Source: Fodinibius sediminis (GTDB lineage Bacteria; Bacteroidota; Rhodothermia; Balneolales; Balneolaceae). Taken from it: a stretch of DNA of 64,000 bases. Position numbers and translations under genes: made by a program. Each line of letters begins with the position of its first letter. The stretch's first letter is position 1. Shown here piece by piece: positions 1 to 8,531 of the stretch. Location: assembly GCF_900182555.1 (NCBI RefSeq), contig NZ_FXTH01000012.1:1-64000 (forward strand), given 5' to 3'. A model generated the notes under the pieces. The model did not search any database. It saw only the letters and a list, made by a program, of their open reading frames with translations, and had not been told where the DNA came from.

Positions 1-1
1 C

Positions 2-121
2 GATGTCTTCTCTTATCTGGGCAGCCTCCCGGCCGCCCGACAAGGGCTCGACGTGCGATCGTCTGTATATTCTTTCAGTATTTTTAAAGAACAAAAACTT
101 CGATTTGACCCAACATTTTGA
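2..121 (+). CDS. possible 3' end of a gene entering from the left edge
   Basis: An open frame enters the window at base 2 and ends at a TGA at 119-121, giving about 39 C-terminal residues with plausible codon use in its first half. No domain can be recognised in so short a tail, so no function is offered. It could equally be chance open frame, since nothing else supports it. It would be a same-strand neighbour converging on the transporter at 293-1063. Confidence 0.2.
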   Translation, partial: DVFSYLGSLPAARQGLDVRSSVYSFSIFKEQKLRFDPTF

Positions 122-169
122 GCCAAAAAAACGGAGTTGAACTCAATTGCTGCTGGATTCAACCCCGTT
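122..169 (-). terminator. rho-independent terminator downstream of the VUT-family transporter
   Basis: A 12-bp stem with one mismatch (130-141 pairing with 158-169, arms AACGGAGTTGAA and TTCAACCCCGTT) has a 16-nt loop. On the minus strand it is followed directly by a run of seven T residues, the form of an intrinsic terminator. It lies about 120 bases past the stop of the transporter gene, which is transcribed toward it. Confidence 0.6.
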
Positions 170-292
170 TCGAAATTGGATTCCTAATGTAAGACATTTT
201 GGTGGTTCGTGTCAATGTTTTTCTCGTATTTATTTTAAGAATTTTCCTTATCCCTTCTCCTGTTATTTAAAGCGCCTTTTTGTCTAAAAAAA

Positions 293-1063
293 TCATGGAT
301 GAAGGCTGTATTCACTCGGGTCTTCTTCAAAATTCCGGAACAATCTGACCCCCAAATAGAAAAGTGGTGTGTCGAATAGTGCGAAGAAGAATTTAAAGAG
401 GTAAGAATTGAGAATTAAGATGCTCAATTTGCCAATTGTATCCACCTCCTGACCAAGATTTCCAGCCACAAAAAGAATGCTCAGTATGGCGGTGGAGTCC
501 ACCAGCTGGCTCACGGTTGTGGATGCATTGTTGCGCAGCCAGAGATGCTTGCCCCTGGTCAGCCTTTTCCAAAAATGAAAGAGGCGAACATCAACCGTTT
601 GGGCCACCAGGTATGCAATCATACTCGCGATCGTGTTGCCTACCATAAAATCATAAACTCCTTCAAAGAGATTAAGTCCACCGCTCACCCCGGCCGTATT
701 GGGCAGCCAGTGATTTACGCTCATCAGCAACAACATAAACACATTCATCCAGAATCCGACCCAGACCACCAGCTGTGCTTTTTTACGTCCATACAGCTCC
801 GACAGCAGGTCTGTAGCCAGAAAGGTAAAGGGATAGGCGATCACGCCCACCGGTACACTCATCGTATATATATTGTTCTCCCTGATGAGTGGCGGAATGA
901 TATCCAGCAGCCAGGGCGAAAGCTCGAGAGAAAATATTGTGACAAATTTGGTCGTTCCTATCACATTTCCCAGCACCAGTGATGTCAAAAAAATACCGGC
1001 AAGAGTAAGGAAAAGCGCATCCCTTTTGTAGGTTGCCACCGGCTTTGAATCTTCCTCATCCAT
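293..1063 (-). CDS. queuosine precursor transporter (VUT/YhhQ family)
   Basis: Integral membrane protein of the DUF165/VUT family, whose characterised members (E. coli YhhQ) import the queuosine precursors preQ0/preQ1 used for tRNA wobble modification. About 256 residues with six hydrophobic segments. The central stretch with IAYPFTFLATDLLSELYGR (about residues 75-95) is the family hallmark, and the segment near NNASTTVSQLVDS also matches. An upstream in-frame start would add 32 residues with no family match, so the ATG at 1061-1063 was chosen. It precedes a terminator at 122-169 and stands alone. Substrate assignment rests on family membership only. Confidence 0.85.
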   Translation of the reverse strand: MDEEDSKPVATYKRDALFLTLAGIFLTSLVLGNVIGTTKFVTIFSLELSPWLLDIIPPLIRENNIYTMSVPVGVIAYPFTFLATDLLSELYGRKKAQLVVWVGFWMNVFMLLLMSVNHWLPNTAGVSGGLNLFEGVYDFMVGNTIASMIAYLVAQTVDVRLFHFWKRLTRGKHLWLRNNASTTVSQLVDSTAILSILFVAGNLGQEVDTIGKLSILILNSYLFKFFFALFDTPLFYLGVRLFRNFEEDPSEYSLHP

Positions 1064-1329
1064 ATTATTTATCTCTGGCTGTTGCCGCTTTATTGAAAAT
1101 ACATTGACACAAAAACCCGGATATAAAAAATCACTTTTCAAGTGAAAATACAATTGCATTGGCTTATGCTTCCGGGCCGGCCGGCTGATGCATATAGAAA
1201 GCTGGATGTTCTGGCGTAATCATTGAAACACATATACCAGGCAGAAGGGACGAAAGAATGTAGCATCACTATACAGGCTTTTGTATACTTCTCCACATTC
1301 TCACTCATTCACCGAAAACCAGTCACGCC

Positions 1330-2259
1330 ATGTCACTTCTATTTATTGCTCCCGATCGCAATATGTCGGAATGGGTGGACCAGGTTAACCGGATTGATCC
1401 AAATATTGAAATTGACCTGTGGCCGGCCATTGAAGACAAAGAACGGGTCCAGTTTGCCGTATGCTGGAACCAGCCCAGCCATATCCTGGACAGCTTCCCG
1501 AACCTGAAAGCCGTCTCTTCGCTCGGGGCAGGCGTAGACCACCTGCTTTCCGATGATGCCCTTCCCGGGGAGATCCCGATTTGCCGGATCGTCTCTTCCA
1601 CACTGGTACAGCAAATGACCGAATATATACTGGGGGCCGTCATTAGCATTCGCCGCCATTACATGACATACCTGCGGCAAAAAGATCAGCAGCAGTGGCA
1701 AATCCACAATCATACCCTCCCCTCCCAGTCGTCCATTGGCGTGATGGGACTGGGCGAGATGGGGAGCCCCGTGGCCCGGCAGCTGGCGAAACTCGGATAT
1801 GCCGTTTCAGGATGGTCGAGAACTCCGAAACAACTTGACAAAATTACCTGCTATGCCGGGAGGGACGAACTGCCCGACTTTTTACAGGAATCACAAATAC
1901 TCATCTGCCTCCTTCCGCTCACCGACCAGACCCGAAGCATATTAGATCTTGATCTCATCAAGCAGATGAAATCTCCCGGCTGGATCATTAATGCCGCTCG
2001 CGGAGAACACCTGGTGGATGAAGATCTTATTTATGCACTCGATCGCGGCCTGCTGCGGGGGGCCTGGCTCGACGTGTTCTCCGAGGAGCCCCTGCCTGAC
2101 AAGCATCCCTTTTGGAATCGCCCCAATATTATGATCACCCCGCATGCGGCCAGTATAACGCATCCCCCCGAGGCCGCCGAGCAGATCGTAGACAATTATA
2201 AACGAGCCCTGTCAGGACTGGCGTTAAAACAGAGGGTAAATCGAACATTAGGATATTAA
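1330..2259 (+). CDS. D-2-hydroxyacid dehydrogenase, glyoxylate/hydroxypyruvate reductase A type
   Basis: NAD(P)-dependent cytosolic enzyme of the D-isomer 2-hydroxyacid dehydrogenase superfamily, 309 aa. The nucleotide-binding motif GLGEMG is at residues 140-145. The catalytic trio is in place: Arg224 in NAARGE, Glu253 in SEEPLP and His272 in TPHAAS. The split catalytic domain at both ends and the overall length match GhrA-type enzymes, which reduce glyoxylate and hydroxypyruvate with NADPH. The ATG follows a 170-base gap from the divergent transporter. The exact substrate cannot be read from the sequence; other 2-ketoacids are possible. Confidence 0.85.
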   Translation: MSLLFIAPDRNMSEWVDQVNRIDPNIEIDLWPAIEDKERVQFAVCWNQPSHILDSFPNLKAVSSLGAGVDHLLSDDALPGEIPICRIVSSTLVQQMTEYILGAVISIRRHYMTYLRQKDQQQWQIHNHTLPSQSSIGVMGLGEMGSPVARQLAKLGYAVSGWSRTPKQLDKITCYAGRDELPDFLQESQILICLLPLTDQTRSILDLDLIKQMKSPGWIINAARGEHLVDEDLIYALDRGLLRGAWLDVFSEEPLPDKHPFWNRPNIMITPHAASITHPPEAAEQIVDNYKRALSGLALKQRVNRTLGY

Positions 2260-2288
2260 TCACGGCCACCAGCCCGTCATCAGGCCCA

Positions 2289-3365
2289 TTAGCTGCTTAC
2301 CTTTACGGGCCGAACCCAGTCAAAGGGATCTTCTGCCCGCGATCGCTGAATGTCATAGATAGTATCGTACAGTCTTTGCCCCACCGGACCCCGATCCGTT
2401 TCACGAGGGGTCACCGTTGTTCCGCTGTGATGAATCTCCTCAATAGGGGCGATGACTGCTGCGGTTCCGGCCCCAAAAGCCTCTTCAAGGGTTCCCTCTT
2501 TTCCGGCCTCAATAACCTCCTGGATAGCAATGCGTCGTTCCTCGACCGGTATCTCCCAGCTCTCGGCAAGTTGAATTACCGAGTCGCGCGTGACACCGGG
2601 CAGAATGGTTCCCTCCAGCTTCGGTGTAACCAGCACCCCGTCGATCACAAAAAAGATATTCATGGTTCCTACTTCCTCCACGTACTTGTGCTCAAAAGCA
2701 TCCAGCCAGAGGATCTGATCGTAGCCTTTTTCCTTGGCTTTTTTTGCCGGATAGAAACTCCCCCCGTAATTCCCGGCAAACTTGGCGGCTCCCACACCAC
2801 CTTTGACAGCACGTACGTGCTTTCGAGAGGTCGTTAATTTTACCGACTTACTGTAATAGGACCCCACGGGCGAGGTGATTACATAAAACCGGTAGGTTTC
2901 GGAGGGATTGGCGGCTATGACCGAATCAAAAGCAGTCACGAAGGGACGGATATACAACACATCGCCTTCTTTGCGCGGTACCCACTTGCTGTCCAAATCA
3001 ATAAGCGTGGAAATTCCCTTCAAAAACGTATCTCGATCAACAGGCGGCATGCAAATACGCTCGCACGAGCGGGCCATACGCTCATAATTTTTTTCGATAC
3101 GAAAAAGGTTGACCGTCTCCTCATCCACGTAGTACGCCTTGGCACCTTCAAACACCGACTGTCCGTAGTGAAATACATGAAGGGCCGGCGGTACTTCAAT
3201 AGGCCCGTAGGGTTTGATCCTGGGCTGTTTCCATTCGCCACCTGCATACTCCACTTCCAGCATGTGATCGGAAAACACCTGGCCAAATCCCAGGTTATCG
3301 AAATCAACCTTTTCCAGGCGGCTCTGTGTTGTTTTTGTGATGTCAATTGCAGTATCGGTAATCAT
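2289..3365 (-). CDS. ilvE: branched-chain amino acid aminotransferase
   Basis: PLP-dependent fold-type IV transaminase interconverting Leu/Ile/Val and their 2-keto acids with glutamate/2-oxoglutarate. The size (358 aa) and the motif EEVGTMNIFFV fit the class II (eukaryote-like, long) BCAT family. The PLP lysine is expected in AAKFAGNYGG, about residue 195. RIKPYGPIEVPPALHVFHYG near the N-terminus is also typical. A TTG start 7 codons upstream is possible, but the ATG at 3363-3365 was preferred. The gene is convergent with the dehydrogenase at 1330-2259, with only 29 bases between the stops. Confidence 0.93.
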   Translation of the reverse strand: MITDTAIDITKTTQSRLEKVDFDNLGFGQVFSDHMLEVEYAGGEWKQPRIKPYGPIEVPPALHVFHYGQSVFEGAKAYYVDEETVNLFRIEKNYERMARSCERICMPPVDRDTFLKGISTLIDLDSKWVPRKEGDVLYIRPFVTAFDSVIAANPSETYRFYVITSPVGSYYSKSVKLTTSRKHVRAVKGGVGAAKFAGNYGGSFYPAKKAKEKGYDQILWLDAFEHKYVEEVGTMNIFFVIDGVLVTPKLEGTILPGVTRDSVIQLAESWEIPVEERRIAIQEVIEAGKEGTLEEAFGAGTAAVIAPIEEIHHSGTTVTPRETDRGPVGQRLYDTIYDIQRSRAEDPFDWVRPVKVSS

Positions 3366-3665
3366 AGCAAAAATGATTTTTGTCAAAGCTTGACGGTATA
3401 ACAGTCAGTAAATGGTCTCCTTTTTTAATAATAACTATTTGTGAGAATAGCCTGCAGGCATTTACTGCGCTTGTTTAAAATAGCTTTTATTCTGGTTTAT
3501 TCCATTTATTTTTTAATAATGCATGCACTCAATTTTAATCAAGTCCGACTCATTAAAAATGGGGAATCTCTTTTCCAATGGATTATCTGTACCCTATATT
3601 TCAGGCCCTAAAAAACCGATGCCGGACCAATCATAACTTACTACTTATAAGTATTTTTCCACCTC

Positions 3666-4355
3666 ATGAACAAGATCGATTCCCTTTTTGAACTTCTTCA
3701 GCAAACGCCTGAAGGAGCCTTCTTCAACCCCTGGTATCAGCACGATTCCCATCATGACCAGCATAACGACGCCCCTGCAATTCGAAGACGCCAGCTCCGG
3801 GCCTACCTTTCGGAACGCATAAGCAAGGCCAGGTACCTGTTCATTGCCGAAGCACTCGGCTACCAGGGCGGACATTTCACGGGTATTGCCATGACCTCCG
3901 AACGAATTCTGCTGGGGCATCATGAACCTGTACATGGCATTCCCTCCGACGGTGCTTTCAAGTCGGTGCAGCCGCAGCGGACCAGCAAGCCGGACCTGAA
4001 AGCCCAAGGCATGTCTGAACCCACTGCAACTATCATGTGGAAAGCCCTCTACAAGCTGGGGATTGATCCCTATGAGGCAGTGCTGTGGAATGCCCTTCCC
4101 TGGCATCCATACGATCCCTGCGACGGCATGCTCAGCAACCGAACCCCTACCGACCAGGAACTCGAACAGGGATACCCTTCTCTTGAACTGTTTCTTTCCC
4201 TTTTTCCCGGCGCCAAACGCATTGCGGTGGGACGAAAGTGCGAACAGAGCCTGACCGAATTCGGCATATCGTACGTTCCGGTGCGACATCCCGCTAACGG
4301 CGGAGCGCCCAAATTCCGGCGCCAGATGAAAGCATTGATTGAAAAAGAAGAATAA
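3666..4355 (+). CDS. uracil-DNA glycosylase-like protein
   Basis: 229 aa protein that looks like a member of the uracil-DNA glycosylase superfamily, removing damaged or misincorporated bases from DNA. Seen directly: the N-terminal core segment FIAEALGYQGGHFTGIAMTS (about residues 59-78), resembling the GExPG-type motif 1 of the superfamily, a middle WNALPWHP segment, and a C-terminal VRHPANGG motif resembling the HPS-type motif 2. The motif-1 loop differs from classical Ung (GQDPYH), so this is an atypical family member and activity on uracil is inference. It lies divergent from ilvE across a 300-base spacer and is convergent with ppc. Confidence 0.75.
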   Translation: MNKIDSLFELLQQTPEGAFFNPWYQHDSHHDQHNDAPAIRRRQLRAYLSERISKARYLFIAEALGYQGGHFTGIAMTSERILLGHHEPVHGIPSDGAFKSVQPQRTSKPDLKAQGMSEPTATIMWKALYKLGIDPYEAVLWNALPWHPYDPCDGMLSNRTPTDQELEQGYPSLELFLSLFPGAKRIAVGRKCEQSLTEFGISYVPVRHPANGGAPKFRRQMKALIEKEE

Positions 4356-4416
4356 AGAGCCAGGGTTTAGCGGTTAGCCAACCCCGATTCTTCAATGCTT
4401 GGTTCGCAGTTGCAAA

Positions 4417-7212
4417 TCAGCCGGTGCTCTGCATGGCTGCGGCAATCCCGTTAATACTCAGGAAGATCGCATTGCGCAGAGGCTCCTTGTTCTGTTCATC
4501 CACGTCATCCGCCCAGCGATCCAGCAGTTCCACCTGCATCATATTCAGCGGGTAGGTAAACGGATTACGGAACCGGATGGATTTTTTAATGACCGGGCTG
4601 TTCTGAAGCACATACTCCTGCTTGGTGATCGCCTTGATGGCCTCCTCGGCCTTGTTAAAGTCATCCGTTATCCGTTCATGGAAACTGCCGTCATCGATAT
4701 CCTCGTAAATGGTTGAGGTCGGGATATGAGTCCGCGCCATTTCGCGCTGCACATTATCCAGTATGGAATTGAAAAAGATATTTTGCCCATACCACTCCTG
4801 CAGCTTCTCCAGGGCATCCTCCCCTTGACTGATCATCTCCTGGAGCGCCACGCCAACCCCGTACCAGCCCGGCACATTATATCGGACCTGGGTCCATGCA
4901 AATACCCAGGGGATGGCACGAAGATTATCGAAATCAGCAGCCTTGGCACTTCCTCTCGAGACCGGGCGCGAAGCAATCGGCAGCCGGCTGATATGCTCAA
5001 TGGGCGTTTTCGTGGTATACCATTTCCAGAAATCCTCATCATCAATCAGGCTTCGGTAAGCCTTCATGGATCGCTGTGAAAGCTGTTCCATGGCTTCGTT
5101 AAACTGATCCTGCTGGTGTACCGAGTCCATCTCAGCGACCGTGATCCGGATCATAGCGTTGACAATCTGCTCGAGGTGACGCCGCGTAATAGGTGCAAGG
5201 GAATACCGGAAGGAGATCACTTCGCCCTGCTCGGTAAAGCGGATGCGCCCGTTGTTGCTGATGGGGGGCAGTGCCAGAATTGCCTCGTTCGAACGACCAC
5301 CGCCCCGTCCGACGGTTCCTCCGCGACCATGGAAAAGACGGAAGTCCACCCCATACTCGTGGCACACGCGTCCCAGGCTCTGCTGTCCCTTATCCAGGGC
5401 CCAGTTGGCCATCCAATACCCGCCGTCCTTGTTACTGTCGGAATAGCCGAGCATAATTTCCTGGAAGTTGTCCCGGGCCTGGAGCTGTTTTTGATAGAGT
5501 TCATTTTCGTAAATCTTGCTCATCAGCTTTCCGCACATTTCAAGATCTTCAATAGTTTCAAAGAGCGGAACAACATCGATATCGCTTTCTACCCTGCCAT
5601 CCTCTTCGCTCCACAGGCCAGCCTCTTTAGCCAGCACCAGCACCTCAAGCATATCGCTCACCCCGTGCGTCATACTGATGATGTAACTGCCAAAACTGTT
5701 TTTATCCAGCGCCAGCATCTCCCCGATCAAAGAGAAGACCTTCAGCATCTGGGTCGTCTCATCACTCAGATGAATCCGGACCGGCGAAAGGGGCCGCGGG
5801 TTGCTCAGTTCCTTGTTTAGCAGATCCAGCTTCTCCTCTTCGGAAAGGTCCCCGTAATTGTCGGTAACCTCGGCAACAGAAAGGAGTTCCGATACGGTAT
5901 TTTCGTGAATACCGCTGTGCTGGCGTATATCCAGGGCGGCCATGTGGAAACCGAATGTTTTGGCACGAACAATCAGGTGATGAAGCTTGCCATAGGAGCT
6001 CACTTCTTCCAGTCCCGATGCTCGCAGACTTTCTGCAATAAGCTCCAGCTCGTCAATAAAATCTTCTGCCGTGTATCGTTTGGCTTCTTCAATGATATAA
6101 CTGCGGTCCTCATTCTTCAGTACCTCAAGCTGATGTCTCAGCTTATGCATCATGTGGGTTACCTTTCGCCGGTATGGCTCCTGCTTGTACAGGCGCTGAT
6201 ACCGCTCCGAAAGCGTGTCGAACTGTTCATCTTCTTTAAGCGAAACCTCCAGCTCGTCTGAGATTGCAAATTTGTTTTGAGAGATACTCAGATAGCGGCG
6301 CAGCTCATCGAGTTCCCGGAGATACAGCTCCATTACATTCTCGCGCTGCTCCAGGATCGTTTCCCAGGTCACCTCCGAGGTTACGTTGGGATTCCCGTCG
6401 CGGTCACTCCCGATCCAGGAACGGTACTGTAAAATTGTTGAAAAGTCGGGGACCTCATCATAATAGGTGCGGAAGGCATTCCGGAGGTCGTCGTAGAGCA
6501 CCGGCACGGTTTCCCAGATGGCGTTCATAAAGTAAAACATCCCGTTTTCAACTTCATCCTCCACCGTCACTTTTTCGGTGCGCACCTCATCGGTGGCCAG
6601 CAGCAGGTGAATCTCGTTGAGGATCTCCATCGTCTGGGCTGTCCGTTCGTCCGGAGTCAGATCGCCCTGCCGCAGCTCGTTAATCATCCTGGTAATGCTC
6701 TGCTGTTTCAGCAACACGCTGTGACGCCGCGCCTCGGTGGGATGGGCCGTAATGGTGGGCTGAATATCAAGCTTCCCAATCACCTCTGCTGCTTCCTGGG
6801 CCGAAAAGCCCTCCGTTTTAAGGAAGTGAACAGCTTCGTCGATACTTTCCCTGCGGGGCGATTCCGGATCCATCTCAATAGCCCGCTCCCGGTTAATTCG
6901 GGTAATCTCTCGCTGTTCCTGGGAGTTCATGAGATGAAAAAAGACCGTATAATAACGCAGAAGACGCGTAATCTCATCGGTGGACAGATCTGATATCTGC
7001 CCCTTCATCTCCTGAAATGCATCTTCATCGCCTTCGTCGAACGCCCGGGCCGCCAGCTGGGGAAGAGCCACCAGCTCTTGTAGAAAATCATCATTTTCCT
7101 TTCGACTCAGTACCTTCTCCAGGAAATGCGTCAGCGATTCCACCTGGTTTGAGAGAACTTTACTTATATCACTTTTTTCGGCAAATTGGTCAACGAGTTT
7201 TTCCCAGTGCAT
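4417..7212 (-). CDS. ppc: phosphoenolpyruvate carboxylase
   Basis: Anaplerotic enzyme converting PEP and bicarbonate to oxaloacetate and phosphate. 931 aa, the normal size. The first active-site signature TAHPTEARR carries the catalytic His157, GSDRDGNPNVT follows near residue 268, MLGYSDSNKDGG near 590, and the glycine-rich catalytic loop FHGRGGTVGRGGG near 630-642. The C-terminus is QSTG rather than the more usual NTG ending, but the preceding segment FLSINGIAAAMQ is typical. The start at 7210-7212 fits the family alignment. It is divergent from tag, with an 87-base spacer that must hold both promoters. Confidence 0.97.
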   Translation of the reverse strand: MHWEKLVDQFAEKSDISKVLSNQVESLTHFLEKVLSRKENDDFLQELVALPQLAARAFDEGDEDAFQEMKGQISDLSTDEITRLLRYYTVFFHLMNSQEQREITRINRERAIEMDPESPRRESIDEAVHFLKTEGFSAQEAAEVIGKLDIQPTITAHPTEARRHSVLLKQQSITRMINELRQGDLTPDERTAQTMEILNEIHLLLATDEVRTEKVTVEDEVENGMFYFMNAIWETVPVLYDDLRNAFRTYYDEVPDFSTILQYRSWIGSDRDGNPNVTSEVTWETILEQRENVMELYLRELDELRRYLSISQNKFAISDELEVSLKEDEQFDTLSERYQRLYKQEPYRRKVTHMMHKLRHQLEVLKNEDRSYIIEEAKRYTAEDFIDELELIAESLRASGLEEVSSYGKLHHLIVRAKTFGFHMAALDIRQHSGIHENTVSELLSVAEVTDNYGDLSEEEKLDLLNKELSNPRPLSPVRIHLSDETTQMLKVFSLIGEMLALDKNSFGSYIISMTHGVSDMLEVLVLAKEAGLWSEEDGRVESDIDVVPLFETIEDLEMCGKLMSKIYENELYQKQLQARDNFQEIMLGYSDSNKDGGYWMANWALDKGQQSLGRVCHEYGVDFRLFHGRGGTVGRGGGRSNEAILALPPISNNGRIRFTEQGEVISFRYSLAPITRRHLEQIVNAMIRITVAEMDSVHQQDQFNEAMEQLSQRSMKAYRSLIDDEDFWKWYTTKTPIEHISRLPIASRPVSRGSAKAADFDNLRAIPWVFAWTQVRYNVPGWYGVGVALQEMISQGEDALEKLQEWYGQNIFFNSILDNVQREMARTHIPTSTIYEDIDDGSFHERITDDFNKAEEAIKAITKQEYVLQNSPVIKKSIRFRNPFTYPLNMMQVELLDRWADDVDEQNKEPLRNAIFLSINGIAAAMQSTG

Positions 7213-7299
7213 CGGTTTGATACCTTTATTGTTGATACGTTAATTATAAATACATTCGGATACGCCCAACCTTAACCTTCATTTATCAAAAAGGCAATT

Positions 7300-7875
7300 A
7301 TGAAAAATCGCTGTTCATGGTGCGAAGACACCTTTGAAGAATATATCCGTTACCATGATGAGGAATGGGGCGTGCCGGTGCATGACGACCGCACTCATTT
7401 TGAATTTTTGACCCTAGAAAGCGCACAGGCCGGATTAAGCTGGAGTACCATCCTTAAAAAGCGGCAGGGCTATCGACAGGCGTTTGCTAACTTTAAGGTC
7501 CGGGAAGTGGCAGAATTTGACGAATCCAACGTTCAGAAACTCCTGAATAATCCGGCAATTGTTCGCAATAAGCTTAAAATTCGTTCGGCAATCAACAATG
7601 CCCGGCGCTTCCTCGAGGTGCAGGAAGCTTTCGGCAGCTTTGATCAATACATCTGGTCGTTCGTTGACGGGACCCCGATACAGAACAACTGGACCACGCT
7701 TGAAGAGGTTCCTGCAACCACCGAACTCTCGGATACATTCAGCAAGGATCTAAAGCAGCGGGGCTTTAAATTTGTAGGCAGCACCACCATGTATGCCCAC
7801 CTTCAGGCGGCCGGACTGGTCAATGACCACCTGGTATCCTGTTTTCGATATGCCCAGGTAAAAGAGATGGCCTGA
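7300..7875 (+). CDS. tag: DNA-3-methyladenine glycosylase I
   Basis: Base-excision repair enzyme of the Tag family that removes 3-methyladenine from alkylated DNA. 191 aa, the usual length. The structural zinc ligands known from E. coli Tag are visible: Cys5 (RCSW), His19 (RYHDEEWG), and the C-terminal His and Cys in NDHLVSCF. The catalytic-pocket glutamate sits in LTLESAQAGLSW (Glu40). It is a second DNA-glycosylase-type gene within 4 kb of the UDG-like gene, on the other side of ppc. Confidence 0.95.
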   Translation: MKNRCSWCEDTFEEYIRYHDEEWGVPVHDDRTHFEFLTLESAQAGLSWSTILKKRQGYRQAFANFKVREVAEFDESNVQKLLNNPAIVRNKLKIRSAINNARRFLEVQEAFGSFDQYIWSFVDGTPIQNNWTTLEEVPATTELSDTFSKDLKQRGFKFVGSTTMYAHLQAAGLVNDHLVSCFRYAQVKEMA

Positions 7876-8010
7876 ACGCACAAAATTCGGGCTCAAAAAA
7901 TAATCTTTCCCTCAAATGCTGTATTTCATGTAGCAAAAAAGTTCATTTTTTCTATCTTTAGCCTACATTCGAAATGCAAATGATTATTATTATTCAAATC
8001 TGTTTAGAAT

Positions 8011-8220
8011 ATGCGTTCTACATTTTCTTTGGAAGAAGTTGGTAAAATGCTGGATATGGACGCCAGTGAGGTAAAAAAGGAAATCGAAGATGGCCACTTA
8101 ACGTATTCTTTTGATGAAGGCAAGAAGCGGGTCTCCCTGTATGATCTGGAAAAGTATATGGGAGCAGAACAGACCCGTAAAATAACCCAGGAGTTTCTTA
8201 GAAACGAAAACGCTGAGTAA
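8011..8220 (+). CDS. small helix-turn-helix (MerR/excisionase-like) protein
   Basis: 69 aa protein starting MRSTFSLEEVGKMLDMDASE. The pattern of a short helix, a turn, a second helix and a small wing ending with YDLEKYMG looks like the winged HTH of the excisionase/MerR group, in which residues 5-30 would bind DNA. There is no C-terminal effector domain. Such stand-alone domains act as small transcription or architectural factors in Bacteroidota, but no target is visible here. The 135-base upstream spacer is AT-rich. Not linked to any phage or integrase gene in the window, so a recombination role is not supported. Confidence 0.6.
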   Translation: MRSTFSLEEVGKMLDMDASEVKKEIEDGHLTYSFDEGKKRVSLYDLEKYMGAEQTRKITQEFLRNENAE

Positions 8221-8531
8221 TTTTCCCTGTCCCCCCATCATGCTCAGGGAATCACGCAAAGGCTGTACCAGACTGTTCGAGCAGACCGCTCCCCGGCGGT
8301 GTACGTGAATCTATTGATCATCATCAGGGAGCTTGCCAGCAGAGAGGCGTATGTGGGCGCGCGCACTGAATGCAGCTGATAGACGTCGCATAATGAGTCT
8401 CCGATACAGGGTGATGCTTCATCCACGGACCGCCCTAGCAATACCCTCCTGTTGTGGTCAAAACTTTGCAATTAAATTCGTAGTTTTTGCTAACGGACCG
8501 CTGTGTGCTCATCAGCTCACAATATCATCAT
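8221..8531 (+). other. 311-base leader region ahead of the TonB-dependent receptor
   Basis: No gene is supported here on either strand. Conserved cobalamin-riboswitch elements, often found ahead of outer-membrane receptors, were not seen. There is a TTTG/TAGTTTTTG-like pair near 8465-8490 resembling the Bacteroidota promoter, but with the wrong spacing, so it is not called. Confidence 0.4.

Noticed and set aside
545-982. Plus-strand open frame opposite the VUT-family transporter
   Set aside because: Complement of a clear membrane-protein gene; no domain or start signal of its own.
5116-5820. 234-codon plus-strand frame opposite ppc
   Set aside because: Lies within the strongly conserved ppc gene on the other strand; composition mirrors that gene.
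8011-8220. Phage excisionase
   Set aside because: Fold is similar, but no integrase, attachment site or phage gene is in reach.
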